Assembly (NCBI RefSeq): GCF_025200925.1
Contig: NZ_CP104174.1
Coordinates: 7,192,001 to 7,256,000, forward strand
Length of the DNA: 64,000 nt
Source: Bradyrhizobium sp. CB1015
GTDB lineage: Bacteria; Pseudomonadota; Alphaproteobacteria; Rhizobiales; Xanthobacteraceae
Direction: 5' to 3'
The stretch's first letter is position 1; every line of letters begins with the position of its first letter. Positions 1 to 8,044 of the stretch are shown here, piece by piece. The notes under the pieces are model-generated. The model did no database searches. It was not told the DNA's origin and saw only the letters and a list, made by a program, of their open reading frames with translations. Made by a program: the position numbers and the translations under genes.

Positions 1-35
1 GACGTTTCCTCGTCGCGCCTACCAAACTTTCTCAT
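1..35 (-). CDS. Start of next tad gene, probably cpaF (partial)
   Basis: The ATG at 35-33 overlaps the cpaE stop by three bases, a translational-coupling arrangement. The eleven complete codons before the window edge read MRKFGRRDEET. In Tad operons cpaE is followed by cpaF, the secretion ATPase, and a short basic start of this kind would fit. Too little sequence is present to prove the identity, so the call rests mainly on gene order. Confidence 0.45.
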   Translation of the reverse strand, partial: MRKFGRRDEET

Positions 36-1234
36 AGCCCCAGCAGCCTCCTCAGCCGTCCCTTCTGCTCGACGCCGAGCCCCGTGATCTCCCGCACGAT
101 CGGGGCGAGATGGCGTCGCAGTGCTGATACGTGCTTCAGCGCGGGAATTCCGAGATTGACCGCCTGGGTCATGCCCTTCCCAAGATCGGGTACAACCATG
201 TCAGGCTCTGTCCCCAACGCCTTGACCACCGCGGCCCTGGGAAGGCCGCCGGGGCGATTGGCACGGTTCAGCAAGGTGAAGACCCGATCCCTGCCGGCAA
301 TGTTGGTGACGGCGGTCCGCAGTGCATGAGCATTGCGCAGTCCGGTCACCTCTGCCTCCAACAGCACCATCACGTGCCGGGAAAGAGAGATCACCGGATG
401 GATGGATGGCGGAAACGGGACCGGGACATCGACAACAATGTAATTGAATCGTTGGCGGAGCAGACCAAGGACGTGCCTCACGCCCGCTTCGGTGATATCG
501 AGCTGAGCATCCAGCTCCTCATCGGCGGAAATCAGGCTAACTCGCTCGTTGACTGCAATTGCGGCACGCTCGAGGAACAACGTGTCCGCGCGCATCGGGT
601 TCTCCAGGGCGATGCGCAAGCCTGGTCCGGGCTGAACACCCAACATCACGGCTGTTTCGCCGCCTTGAAGATGAAGGTCGAGCAGCGCGACCTTGGCCTT
701 GGTGGTCTCGGCCAGTTGCAGCGCGAGATTGATGGCGATGCTCGTTGCGCCGGCACCGCCCTGCGCGCCGCAGATCGAGATCACATGCCCGCCTCGGTCG
801 GTCGGTCCTGGCGCACGATCGCCAAGCAGCTTTGGACGCAGCTGGTCCAGCACCATGTCCCGCGTGATCGGCCGCGGCAGGTACTCGGTCAAGCCGAGCT
901 CCATAAGCGCGCGGTAGAAGGTGATTTCCCTGCTTTCACCGATCAGAGCCACCCGGACATCCGGCGGACAGACGCCGGCCAGCTTCTCCAGTTCGGCAAA
1001 TGGATCATCGATACCACTGATGTCCGTCACCAAGGCGCATAATTCGGTGTCCGTTTCGAGCATCCGTATGGCATTGCGGATCGTGCCACGCTTGATCGAA
1101 ATGTTGCTGCCTTCGAGGCCCTTGCGCAGAGCCGCAGCACTCAGCTCGTCATTTACGAAGCAGACGATTCGATTGCGCGCGATGGCAGACGTCGCTTCTT
1201 CAGGCGGACTGACGGCCGCTATGTTGACGCTCAT
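32..1234 (-). CDS. cpaE: Tad pilus assembly ATPase CpaE/TadZ
   Basis: A 400-residue cytoplasmic ParA/MinD-superfamily protein that in Tad systems helps place the pilus secretion machine at the cell pole. Residues ~20-140 look like a receiver-like domain. A deviant P-loop, GGAGATS, follows near residue 160; it lacks the lysine of a classical Walker A, which is normal for CpaE. Downstream are the switch-like LLDLHLQGG and a VVDVP motif. The start codon overlaps the cpaB stop (ATGA), so the two are co-translated. Normally cpaC and cpaD lie between cpaB and cpaE; here they do not. Length and motifs match the family, with no sign of damage. Confidence 0.9.
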   Translation of the reverse strand: MSVNIAAVSPPEEATSAIARNRIVCFVNDELSAAALRKGLEGSNISIKRGTIRNAIRMLETDTELCALVTDISGIDDPFAELEKLAGVCPPDVRVALIGESREITFYRALMELGLTEYLPRPITRDMVLDQLRPKLLGDRAPGPTDRGGHVISICGAQGGAGATSIAINLALQLAETTKAKVALLDLHLQGGETAVMLGVQPGPGLRIALENPMRADTLFLERAAIAVNERVSLISADEELDAQLDITEAGVRHVLGLLRQRFNYIVVDVPVPFPPSIHPVISLSRHVMVLLEAEVTGLRNAHALRTAVTNIAGRDRVFTLLNRANRPGGLPRAAVVKALGTEPDMVVPDLGKGMTQAVNLGIPALKHVSALRRHLAPIVREITGLGVEQKGRLRRLLGL

Positions 1235-2202
1235 TGACGTTTCTCCAGCAACTTGCCTGCCTGAACCACCATCGTCGCCCCGCGGCGGGACACTTCCGAC
1301 CCGTCGCAGCTGATCAGCGTGTCGCCGTCAGCAGATTCCTGTTTCCTGACGGAGTATTGCTTTATCTGACCACCAGAATGAACGACGACCGCCGCAGTTC
1401 GACCGGCAATCGCATTCTGGCGGGCGATTTCCGGCGACACATCGCAGCTGGACATGGCGCCAGTGTCCGCCGTATCCCACTGCTCGACTGCGGCTCGTAC
1501 CGCGAGGGAAAGCGTTCCCAGCTGCCTTGCGACCGTGATCTTCTTCACCTGATCCGGGGCAAGCTCCAACGACACAGTCTGCGTTTGCTTGCCCGCCACC
1601 GAGCCGGCCACCGAGCTTACGGTTCGGCCGCCCTGCATGATTTCCTGATCAATCGCGATGACTCGAACGTTGCCTAGAACGGTCTCGCTCAAGGCCCGGC
1701 GCGCGGGATCCGCCTTCTCGAACACCTGGGTCAACAAAACATCGACATGATCGCCCGGTCTGATCAGCCCCGACACGCCGGACTCCTCGTCCACCTTGAT
1801 GCTGATTGCGCGGCTATCCGGTGCCAAGACGCTGGCCAGGAATCCCTTATCTCGAGGCCGCAACACGTCCTGCAAGGTGATCGGACTGCCAGCGTCGACG
1901 AACTTGCGAATCAGAGAGCCGGGAAGCCCAGCCTTCGATTCGGGTGTTTCTAGAATCGCCCCTGCAGGAAGGCGTTCAGGCGCCACCCAGCGCACGGTGA
2001 AATCTTCTTCGCGGGCCAATGTACCTTTCGACAGCGGACGTGCCGCGACGAAATACCCGACAGTCGAAGGAGGCGCCGGCCCCTGCTCGGTGACCGCTAC
2101 CGGAACCTGTCTCGGCAGGTTCATATTGTAGGCGATCAGCCCGAATGCGGTGGTTGCGAGCAACAGCACCAGAATGATTGAGAGGCGCAACGCGGATGAC
2201 AT
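1231..2202 (-). CDS. cpaB: Flp pilus assembly protein CpaB/RcpC
   Basis: A 323-residue inner-membrane-anchored periplasmic protein of the Tad pilus that is thought to work with the outer-membrane secretin. One hydrophobic segment lies at residues ~7-25. A SAF-like domain (~50-115, with VAARPLSKGTLAREEDF) follows, then the RcpC/CpaB domain with the hallmark IRPGDHVDVLLTQ near residue 150. An AGAGG-like ribosome site (AGAGGA) precedes the ATG. It begins 15 bp after cpaA and its stop overlaps the cpaE start, so it is part of one operon running flp-cpaA-cpaB-cpaE. The C-terminal ~60 residues, with two cysteines, are less typical but in frame. Confidence 0.9.
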   Translation of the reverse strand: MSSALRLSIILVLLLATTAFGLIAYNMNLPRQVPVAVTEQGPAPPSTVGYFVAARPLSKGTLAREEDFTVRWVAPERLPAGAILETPESKAGLPGSLIRKFVDAGSPITLQDVLRPRDKGFLASVLAPDSRAISIKVDEESGVSGLIRPGDHVDVLLTQVFEKADPARRALSETVLGNVRVIAIDQEIMQGGRTVSSVAGSVAGKQTQTVSLELAPDQVKKITVARQLGTLSLAVRAAVEQWDTADTGAMSSCDVSPEIARQNAIAGRTAAVVVHSGGQIKQYSVRKQESADGDTLISCDGSEVSRRGATMVVQAGKLLEKRQ

Positions 2203-2217
2203 GTCAAAATCCTCTGC

Positions 2218-2724
2218 TCAAGATGGTCCAGTCAAGATGGTCCAGATGCCGCCGCACGCTATGGCCACGCCGTAAGGCAAGGGTGCATGTCGCACATGGC
2301 GCCAACGCTCGATCGCGTAGACCCGGCGTGCGAGCGTCGATCCGACTGGGGCCAACTTCGGGTATGGCAGGACGCGCATGATCAGATGGACCACGGCAAG
2401 AACGCCGCCGGCCAACGAGGTTATCGTCAACAGCTGGATCAAGCCTGCCAGCGGCAGACCAATGGCCAAAGCAACCAATAACTTGACGTCGCCGCCGCCA
2501 ATCCCTCCACGCTGGTAAACCGCGAACAGCAGCAAGAACAGGATCGTCGCGGCGACGAGGGATTCGGCAAGTTGCATCGGGCTGGCAAGCTGACCGGCGA
2601 TCCCGAGCAGCGCCAGCAAGAGGCAGACGTCATTTCGGATCAAGCGGGTCGCGACATCGAGTGTTGCGACATACAGCAACAACGGGATTTCCAGTATCGC
2701 GGCGATGTAAGAAACCCAGCTCAT
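2218..2724 (-). CDS. cpaA: Tad prepilin peptidase CpaA/TadV
   Basis: A 168-residue integral membrane aspartic protease of the A24 (type IV prepilin peptidase) family that trims the Flp pilin leader. The two catalytic aspartates are visible: one in ATLDVATRLIRN near residue 23 and one in the GGGDVKLL motif near residue 79. About four to five hydrophobic segments are present and there is no N-terminal methylase domain, as is usual for the short Tad peptidases. It follows the pilin gene with ~105 bp between, holding a hairpin, and precedes cpaB by 15 bp. The start was chosen as the first ATG; its ribosome site is weak. Confidence 0.88.
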   Translation of the reverse strand: MSWVSYIAAILEIPLLLYVATLDVATRLIRNDVCLLLALLGIAGQLASPMQLAESLVAATILFLLLFAVYQRGGIGGGDVKLLVALAIGLPLAGLIQLLTITSLAGGVLAVVHLIMRVLPYPKLAPVGSTLARRVYAIERWRHVRHAPLPYGVAIACGGIWTILTGPS

Positions 2725-2783
2725 AGCAATGCATGCCTCAAACAGGCGGAAGGCACACTAAAGATGGAGAGAGAACATCTGAG

Positions 2784-2809
2784 AGGGGGACACATTCCGA
2801 TGCCCCCCT
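2784..2809 (-). promoter_or_regulatory. Hairpin between pilin gene and cpaA
   Basis: On the minus strand the leader between the pilin stop and cpaA folds as AGGGGG...CCCCCT, a 6-bp GC stem with a 14-nt loop. No T-run follows, so it is not a classical terminator. It could protect or process the pilin mRNA, or attenuate transcription, so that pilin is made in excess of the assembly proteins. This role is inferred only from position. Confidence 0.35.
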
Positions 2810-2829
2810 TCTGACGTCAGATGGCCGTA

Positions 2830-3039
2830 TCAGACCGCCGCAGTGAAGGCAGTGGTGATCGCGGTGATCCCGCCTGTCAGCGCGGTTCCGATCGCACCGC
2901 CAGCTCCCACACCGAACACGGCCGACACTGCGCCGATAATGCAAACCGCGACGATGATATACTCGAACGACACCACGCCATCCTGGTCGGCACGCAGGCG
3001 CTTCAAGGCGTCGGTGGTCTTGATGTAATAGCGCAACAT
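2830..3039 (-). CDS. Flp/Fap-type major pilin
   Basis: A 69-residue prepilin and the structural subunit of the Tad pilus. The leader ends at a glycine followed by VVSFEYIIVAVCIIGAV, giving the type IVb signature: Gly before the cut, Glu at +5 and Tyr at +6 of the mature protein, then a hydrophobic helix. The rest is Gly/Ala/Thr-rich and short, as in Flp pilins. An in-frame ATG 48 bp further upstream exists, but the ATG at 3039 follows AAAGG-like sequence and gives the normal ~20-residue leader. It is first in the operon with cpaA, the peptidase that would process it. Confidence 0.88.
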   Translation of the reverse strand: MLRYYIKTTDALKRLRADQDGVVSFEYIIVAVCIIGAVSAVFGVGAGGAIGTALTGGITAITTAFTAAV

Positions 3040-3548
3040 AGGGAAAGCCTTTCTTTCGAAGATGGATTTGCAGGAGACCCTTGGCAAATTTCAGCGGCTA
3101 CGAACGACCAGCGCCCCGCCGCTCGAAAACTCTTTATTAAATATTATATTTAGTCAATATTTAATATGCGGCGGACCTTAATTTTCCGACATCAACCATT
3201 TAAACTCGACTGATAGATAATAAAAATCATTGCCTTACAATGACATACAGAATTAACCATCGATCGATGAGATTTACGGAGATAGTATGGGCATTCCAGT
3301 CGCGCAGCAGATCGCGCGATCCGCTCCGCTGCAAATGATGCCCCCACGCTTCTTGCTCGAATGGCACGCGATTGAGCGAGATTGAGATCCTCACCGTTCG
3401 CACGATCGAGAGGCATGGGTCGGAGGCGATTTTTTGTTTGACTTTCTCTTAGCGTTTGTTGGGAGAGCGGCCGAACAAAGCATGGCCGGCGGCGAGAACA
3501 GGGAAACTCGCGCCTCCGCCCGTTCAGAGCCCAAGCCAAACGCGACAT
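3040..3548. other. AT-rich pilin upstream region and IS flank, no gene
   Basis: No convincing gene. Positions ~3128-3245 are strikingly AT-rich for this genome and carry overlapping AATATTA/TAATATT-type inverted repeats. This is the likely promoter region of the pilin operon and a plausible binding zone for an H-NS-like silencer. Positions ~3400-3548 are the unrelated sequence joined to the broken end of the IS256 copy. Confidence 0.5.
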
Positions 3549-4455
3549 CGGCGAGCTTGGGTAGCTTGGGGCGGAGCTGATCGGCGACCTTCCGCCATTG
3601 CGCTCGTGCGGCCTCGGCATCGTCCTGGGCAAACGCAGTGGCGATGAAGGCGGAGACGACACGCCGTCCACTTTTGCCGGCATGGGCCAGCGCGTTGCGC
3701 ATGAAGTGCACGCGGCAACGCTGCCAACTGGCGTTGAGCACCTTGGCGACGGTCGCCTTGATGCCCTCGTGGGCGTCGGAGACGACCAGCTTGACGCCGC
3801 GCAGGCCGCGGCGGGCGAGCTTGCGCAGGAACGCCGTCCAGAATGTCTCGGCCTCCGAGGGACCAATGTCCATGCCGAGAACTTCGCGCCGGCCATCGCT
3901 GTTGACGCCGACCGCGACGATCACCGCGACCGACACGATGCGCCCCTGCTGGCGCACCTTCACGTAGGTGGCGTCGATCCACAGATAGGGCCAATCGCCC
4001 TCGATCGGGCGAGCGAGGAACGCCTTCACCTTGTCATCGATCTCCGCGCACAGCCGCGAGACCTGGCTCTTGGAGATGCCGCTCATGCCCATCGCCTGCA
4101 CCAGATCGTCGACGGAGCGGGTCGAGACGCCCTGCACATAAGCTTCCTGCACCACGGCGGTGAGCGCCTTCTCGGCCATCCGGCGCGGCTCCAGAAAGCC
4201 GGGGAAGTAGGAGCCTTTGCGCAGCTTGGGAATGCGCAGCTCGACCGTGCCGGCGCGGGTCTCCCAGGTCCGGTCGCGGTAGCCGTTGCGCTGCGCCAGA
4301 CGCTCGGGGTTCTTCTCGCCGTAGGCGGCCCCGGTCTGGCCTTCCACTTCCCGCTCCATCAGGCGCTGGGCAGCAAAGCCGATCATCTCGCGCAGCAGAT
4401 CCGCATCAGGGGTCTTCTCCACGAGCGTGCGGAGGTTCATCATCTCATCGGTCAT
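3549..4455 (-). pseudogene. IS256-family transposase, 3'-truncated
   Basis: The first ~302 residues equal the intact transposase at 9698-10897 and include both catalytic aspartates (WIDATY and VVSDAHEG). The C-terminal third is missing, including the catalytic glutamate region (NPIERLNGE), and is replaced by ~50 unrelated in-frame residues that run to 3391. The protein should therefore be inactive by itself, though it could still bind IS ends. Confidence 0.9.
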
Positions 4456-4612
4456 CGGTGGTTCCTCGAATCAGGTTGGTGTCAGCAACCCGACCCTACC
4501 GGCGAACAGCCGGTGACCACCGCAAAGCCGCCCGCCCGCTACGGCGCCATGGGAGGGCGCGCGTGCGGACGGCTTTGCTCTACCGAGCTACACCATCACC
4601 GGGGACACGACC
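3549..4612 (-). mobile_element. Truncated IS256-family copy (left end only)
   Basis: This matches bases 1-1064 of the complete element at 9541-10964 but in the opposite orientation. Its outer end (GGTCGTGTCCCC, read on the minus strand) is intact at 4612. The other end is lost at 3549, where sequence identity stops abruptly inside the transposase. Reading by eye I find one base difference, in a hairpin loop (CCGGCTGTTCGCCGG here, CCGGCAGTTCGCCGG there). Such close identity means the two copies separated recently. No target duplication can be seen because the right end is gone. Confidence 0.9.
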
Positions 4613-5113
4613 AGTGACATCTCCGACGAGTTAAACCCATGCGATCATGGATCGGCCGACCGCGCTTCACCGACGGCCAACACCACCGCTATTTAGGCGC
4701 GTCGCAAATGGCTGCGTGACTCAACCGAGTTGGCCATTGCTATTGTTTGTTGCGGGACCTCTCCCCGACGTCCCCCTGCCGATGCCGAAGGCAAACTTAG
4801 AACACCGACCGGCGCGCCGTCCCGAAAGGCGTCTTCGTCAACTCCTTTGAACGCGCTGAGCTTGGACCCGATCCGTTTCGCCTTGCCTGCAGAATGGGCC
4901 TTGAAAGGCTTAGCATGCCAGCGGCGGGACCGGACCTGCCAGGCTGGACGCTGCAAGTTTCGCGGCTTGGCTTCATTCCGCATCTAGCCTAGCATCAGCT
5001 TGGTTGAAGGCGAAACCGCCTCGGCCCGCGACCTTCATAGCGATGGGGACCTTATCGCGGCGGCGATGTCGTTTGGCCAACCGACTTGCTTTGTATGAGC
5101 CGCGGCACCTGCG
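4613..5113. other. Gap between IS remnant and paralogue pseudogene
   Basis: No supported gene. From ~4963 onward the sequence is similar to 48852-48992, the upstream flank of the intact paralogue. The duplicated segment therefore includes the upstream region and not only the gene. Several overlapping short open frames occur on both strands without recognisable domains or ribosome sites. Confidence 0.5.
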
Positions 5114-5784
5114 ATGCGCCTTCAAAACCTCAGCTTTGATGAATGGCTGGAGCACGCCTTTGGACGCGAGGTTCGCTTTCAGCAAGCACCTTGGTACTTC
5201 GATCCCGAGCATGATTGGTGGGATCCGCCGGCGGTAGAAGCCGTGTCTTATCTCACTCGGCTGTTTGAAGACCGGAGCCAGCATTACGGGGATTTGCCGA
5301 CAGCCAAATCGCGCAGGGCCTAACCTACCTTGTCAATACCACTGCCGGCGGTGATAGCGGATGGCTTTGTTCAACTGATGTTCCGGTCGAAGACCGTGCT
5401 CGCTGCGTCACGTCTGTCGCGGCTCTATTTGCCAACTTGTTCGAACCTCGTTGTGAACCTCACCTGTCTCACCTGAGCGAAGCCGCGAGCAACACACTCA
5501 ACAATGTTTGCTATATGTGGTGGGATGCGTTTCCGAGCTTGGCTCTTCCCGACGACCCCGACCTGCCAATGCTGCACGATTGCGCGCTGCAAACCATGGA
5601 TCGCATCCTTCAGCTTAAATCGATCGCCTGTCGGGAAAGCGCTCTCCACGGCCTTGGACACTGGCACCGCGACTACAGCGAGAAGGTCAGTCAAATCATC
5701 GACCGCTTCTGCGCGGCGCATGCCGGGATCGACCCGCGCCTTTCGGCCTATGCCCAATCGGCTCGGTGCGGATGCGTCCTGTGA
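5114..5784 (+). pseudogene. Frameshifted paralogue of the gene at 48993
   Basis: The first frame encodes ~53 residues very close to the intact 223-residue protein at 48993-49664 (shared HDWWDPPAVEAVSYLTRLFED). It then shifts frame at about 5270: the intact copy has two extra bases in its EDPEPALRG stretch. A second frame from ~5437 restores the C-terminal half (YMWWDAFPSLAL, ALHGLGHWHRDYS, QSARCGCVL). Both halves are well conserved, so the break is probably recent. The family has no function I can name. Confidence 0.85.
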
Positions 5785-6237
5785 TCCGCGGCGGTGGCGT
5801 CATGGTTGTGTCCCGCCCCGCGTTGAGTGCATCATCGCGACCTTGTGTTGAGGATCAGCCGAACACGGCGCATAGCCCAAATTGGGCTGCGTACTCATGA
5901 TCGGGCTTGCCGGCTGATGTCCGCTCAAGCTCCAACGGCAGTCGAGCGCGACGATGCTCTCGTCCATCGCCGAGATGAAGCCACGCCAGCGCATGTAGGA
6001 TCCAAAGCTGCATCGTTGCCTCACTGGAAGCAGGCTACAACCGGATTACGTGCGCTGCTGCGATAGATCGATGAACAATCAGGCCACTAGCCGCCCGGGA
6101 ATCAATCGGGAGCTTTAGCGCGCATGTGGAGCGCATTCACGGCCGCGTGTACGAAGCCATTTGAGGCCTCCAACGAAGCGAAGCTGAAACAATGCAATCC
6201 GATACTCTGACGGTAACGCCCGTTGCGGGAGGCTCAA
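5785..6237. other. Duplicated 3' flank with hairpin and permease scrap
   Basis: No gene. To 5980 the sequence is a degraded copy of 49665-49920. At 5874-5888 is the inverted repeat AGCCCAA-A-TTGGGCT. Around 5940-5980 the minus strand still reads FISAMDESIVAL, a scrap of the ABC permease remnant at 49.8-50.1 kb. About 65 bp present in the other copy (about 49817-49885) are missing here. Beyond 5980 nothing is recognisable. Confidence 0.6.
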
Positions 6238-6393
6238 ATGCGTAGCCTAATTTTCGGTGCGGCTCTCTTAGCGTTCGCAACCATCGGATGTTCCACGTTT
6301 ATTTCGGCTGCCCTTTCCGCGGCACGGGATGCAAAGGCCGCAACATTCTCCGAACGGTTCGCGCCAGCAATCAAGGTTCCCTCAAGCAGCTAG
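6238..6393 (+). CDS. Small secreted or lipoprotein-like protein, 51 aa
   Basis: The ATG follows a strong GGGAGG ribosome site at 6227-6232. The protein starts MRSLIFGAALLAFATIGC, a Sec-type signal with a cysteine at residue 18 in a poor lipobox, followed by an Ala-rich stretch and a short tail ending KVPSSS. I do not recognise a family. Small exported proteins of this design are frequent in rhizobia. The good ribosome site and signal peptide make it more likely than not a real gene. Confidence 0.5.
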   Translation: MRSLIFGAALLAFATIGCSTFISAALSAARDAKAATFSERFAPAIKVPSSS

Positions 6394-6430
6394 TCCCGCC
6401 AGCGTGAACCCGCGCGCGGATCGCGAGGCC

Positions 6431-6586
6431 TTAATGGGGAGTCTTGTCTTCTCGCTTGAGGAGCTCTAGTCGTCGCTCTAGCTCCTCCTTCTTCGCCAAA
6501 AGCCTCTGGGCCAGAATATCATTGACGACGGTGTGAAGTTGCCAGAGCTCTTCAAGAGCCATGCTCTCGAAAGGCTTTCGTTCCAT
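6431..6586 (-). CDS. H-NS-family N-terminal domain-only protein, 51 aa
   Basis: The minus-strand ATG at 6586 has a GGGGGA ribosome site. The product reads MERKPFESMALEELWQLHTV, then NDILAQRLLAKKEELERRL, and stops after KREDKTPH. This matches the start of rhizobial H-NS-like nucleoid proteins (short acidic/hydrophobic opening with a xxMSxDELWxLHE-type motif, then a coiled coil). The whole C-terminal DNA-binding part, which follows in the ~100-residue family members, is absent. The frame ends cleanly, so it may be a natural dimerisation-only protein. It could instead be a truncated gene. Assignment to the family is by eye. Confidence 0.6.
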   Translation of the reverse strand: MERKPFESMALEELWQLHTVVNDILAQRLLAKKEELERRLELLKREDKTPH

Positions 6587-6935
6587 GAATCCCCCGAATC
6601 ACGTATGGCACAAGGCTAGCGCGACATAGGGAACGGTGCCAGTTTTTCCCGGCGAGGTGTACCGAACGAGGTGCAGACTCCCGCGTTACTTTGACTCGCC
6701 AACTGATTCGTCGTTGTTCGCCATAAGCTTTCGTAAGCCTCAGCGCGCTTTAAGTCGCTGTCGCGGGCCGCCTCGCCCTTCATGATCTCGGCGAATACCC
6801 CGCACTCTTCGCCCCGAACTCTGAGCCGTTTAGCATGCGCAGCACGATCCGCTCCGCAATGCTAGCACTCAGCTCCACATCCTTGTGCAGCAAATGACGC
6901 ACAAGAGCACTTCCATGGGGGGCCGATCTACGACT
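6587..6935. other. Gap with possible gene scrap
   Basis: No firm gene. On the minus strand a frame without a good start reads RLRVRGEECGVFAEIMKG and AYESLW at ~6710-6830. This has the flavour of short rhizobial helical proteins and may be a decayed remnant. No ribosome site precedes the only ATG. Nothing else is seen. Confidence 0.35.
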
Positions 6936-7196
6936 TTAATCGGTATAAGCGCGTGGTCGCTCGGTTTCGGCAGTCTCGTTGGAAGCCAAGCAACGTCGCG
7001 CCCGTTCGATCTGTGCGTCAGTAGCGCCATGATTGCGGGCGTACATCTCCGCCACTGGTGCCGAATATTTGGCGACGTAGTATCTGACTTCGCTGCACGA
7101 GATGCGTCCTGTGGGCCTGTGGTGACGCGAAGCGAAGGCTTCGGACCCCACCGGGATCAGCAGCAACGCAACTATAGTCCCCGCCCGTACGATCAT
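6936..7196 (-). CDS. Small periplasmic protein with paired cysteines, 86 aa
   Basis: Start chosen at the ATG at 7196, which follows GGGGGCGGCGAGA and gives a clean signal peptide (MIVRAGTIVALLLIPVGSEAFA). The open frame extends 76 codons further upstream without coding character. The mature part contains ISCSEVRYYVAKYS, then a helical GATDAQIERARRCLAS. The two cysteines ~40 residues apart probably form a disulphide. Similar small secreted proteins are common in Bradyrhizobium; no function is known to me. It is isolated from its neighbours. Confidence 0.55.
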   Translation of the reverse strand: MIVRAGTIVALLLIPVGSEAFASRHHRPTGRISCSEVRYYVAKYSAPVAEMYARNHGATDAQIERARRCLASNETAETERPRAYTD

Positions 7197-8044
7197 TCTC
7201 GCCGCCCCCATATATTCTGTCTGGTTCGTTAGGACAGAGCAGGCCTGAATCGCGCACACGACGCAAATTAACAATCGTGCACCGATCCAAAGTGCTGTGC
7301 GACTGTTGCTCCAATGCTTCGGTGCTCCGCGGGTACTGGATAATGAGGTCGCGTGGAGCGATCTTCCTAGAAAACGGAAGTGGCAAGTTCGATCATCGCA
7401 ATGAACGGCTCGACGAGCTCGCAACAGCTATCTCCGCCGAAGCACTCTCCGTCTAAGACGGACTTTGGGGATACGGCTAGTCCTTGCATTCGCTCTCGCC
7501 TGAGCGGCTCGTAGGCGACGCCGGAGGGTTCTGCAGTTCTCGAAACAGTGTGACCAGTCCCTCGACCCGCTCGCCCAGAATAGTCGAATAATTGTAAACC
7601 CCACCTCGATTACTCATTACTGCCCAAACCATGATTGTTGAAGCAATAGGCGGTCGACAAGGGGAAACATAGGCAATCCAGGGTAGGAACATACAACCCA
7701 TGAATGACGAGGGCATTAAAAGGGCTAGACTAAGCTAAGTCCCTACACCATTGTCACAGCGCACTCCTTTCGCTTGTCTTTCGGGTCGTTTTCGTTCCGC
7801 AAGCTCGGTCTGTTCGGCAAAGCTACACGCCCGGTACCGCAGCATTCACGCGCGCCCGGTTCTCAGGCTGGTAGTCCCACTCTGCCCTTTACTCGCGCGA
7901 CGGCTGCCCAGCAGGGGTGACGCTCTCTAATCGCTTGGGCACCCCTTCGCGATCCACGGCTCTCGCTCTCGTGCTGAGTGCACCGGCTGTTAAGGGTTGG
8001 TTTAGGTCCCGGCACGATCATTGGCGACCGCAAGGGATCCGAGC
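7197..8044. other. Gap without supported gene
   Basis: Open frames exist on the minus strand (7477-7716, 79 codons) and elsewhere, but none has a convincing ribosome site, domain or codon pattern. I see no repeats or RNA gene here. It is part of the decayed accessory stretch between the two IS256 copies. Confidence 0.45.

Noticed and set aside
4693..4987. Overlapping ~90-codon frames on both strands between the IS remnant and the paralogue
   Set aside because: No ribosome site, no domain, and biased residue composition typical of chance frames in GC-rich DNA.
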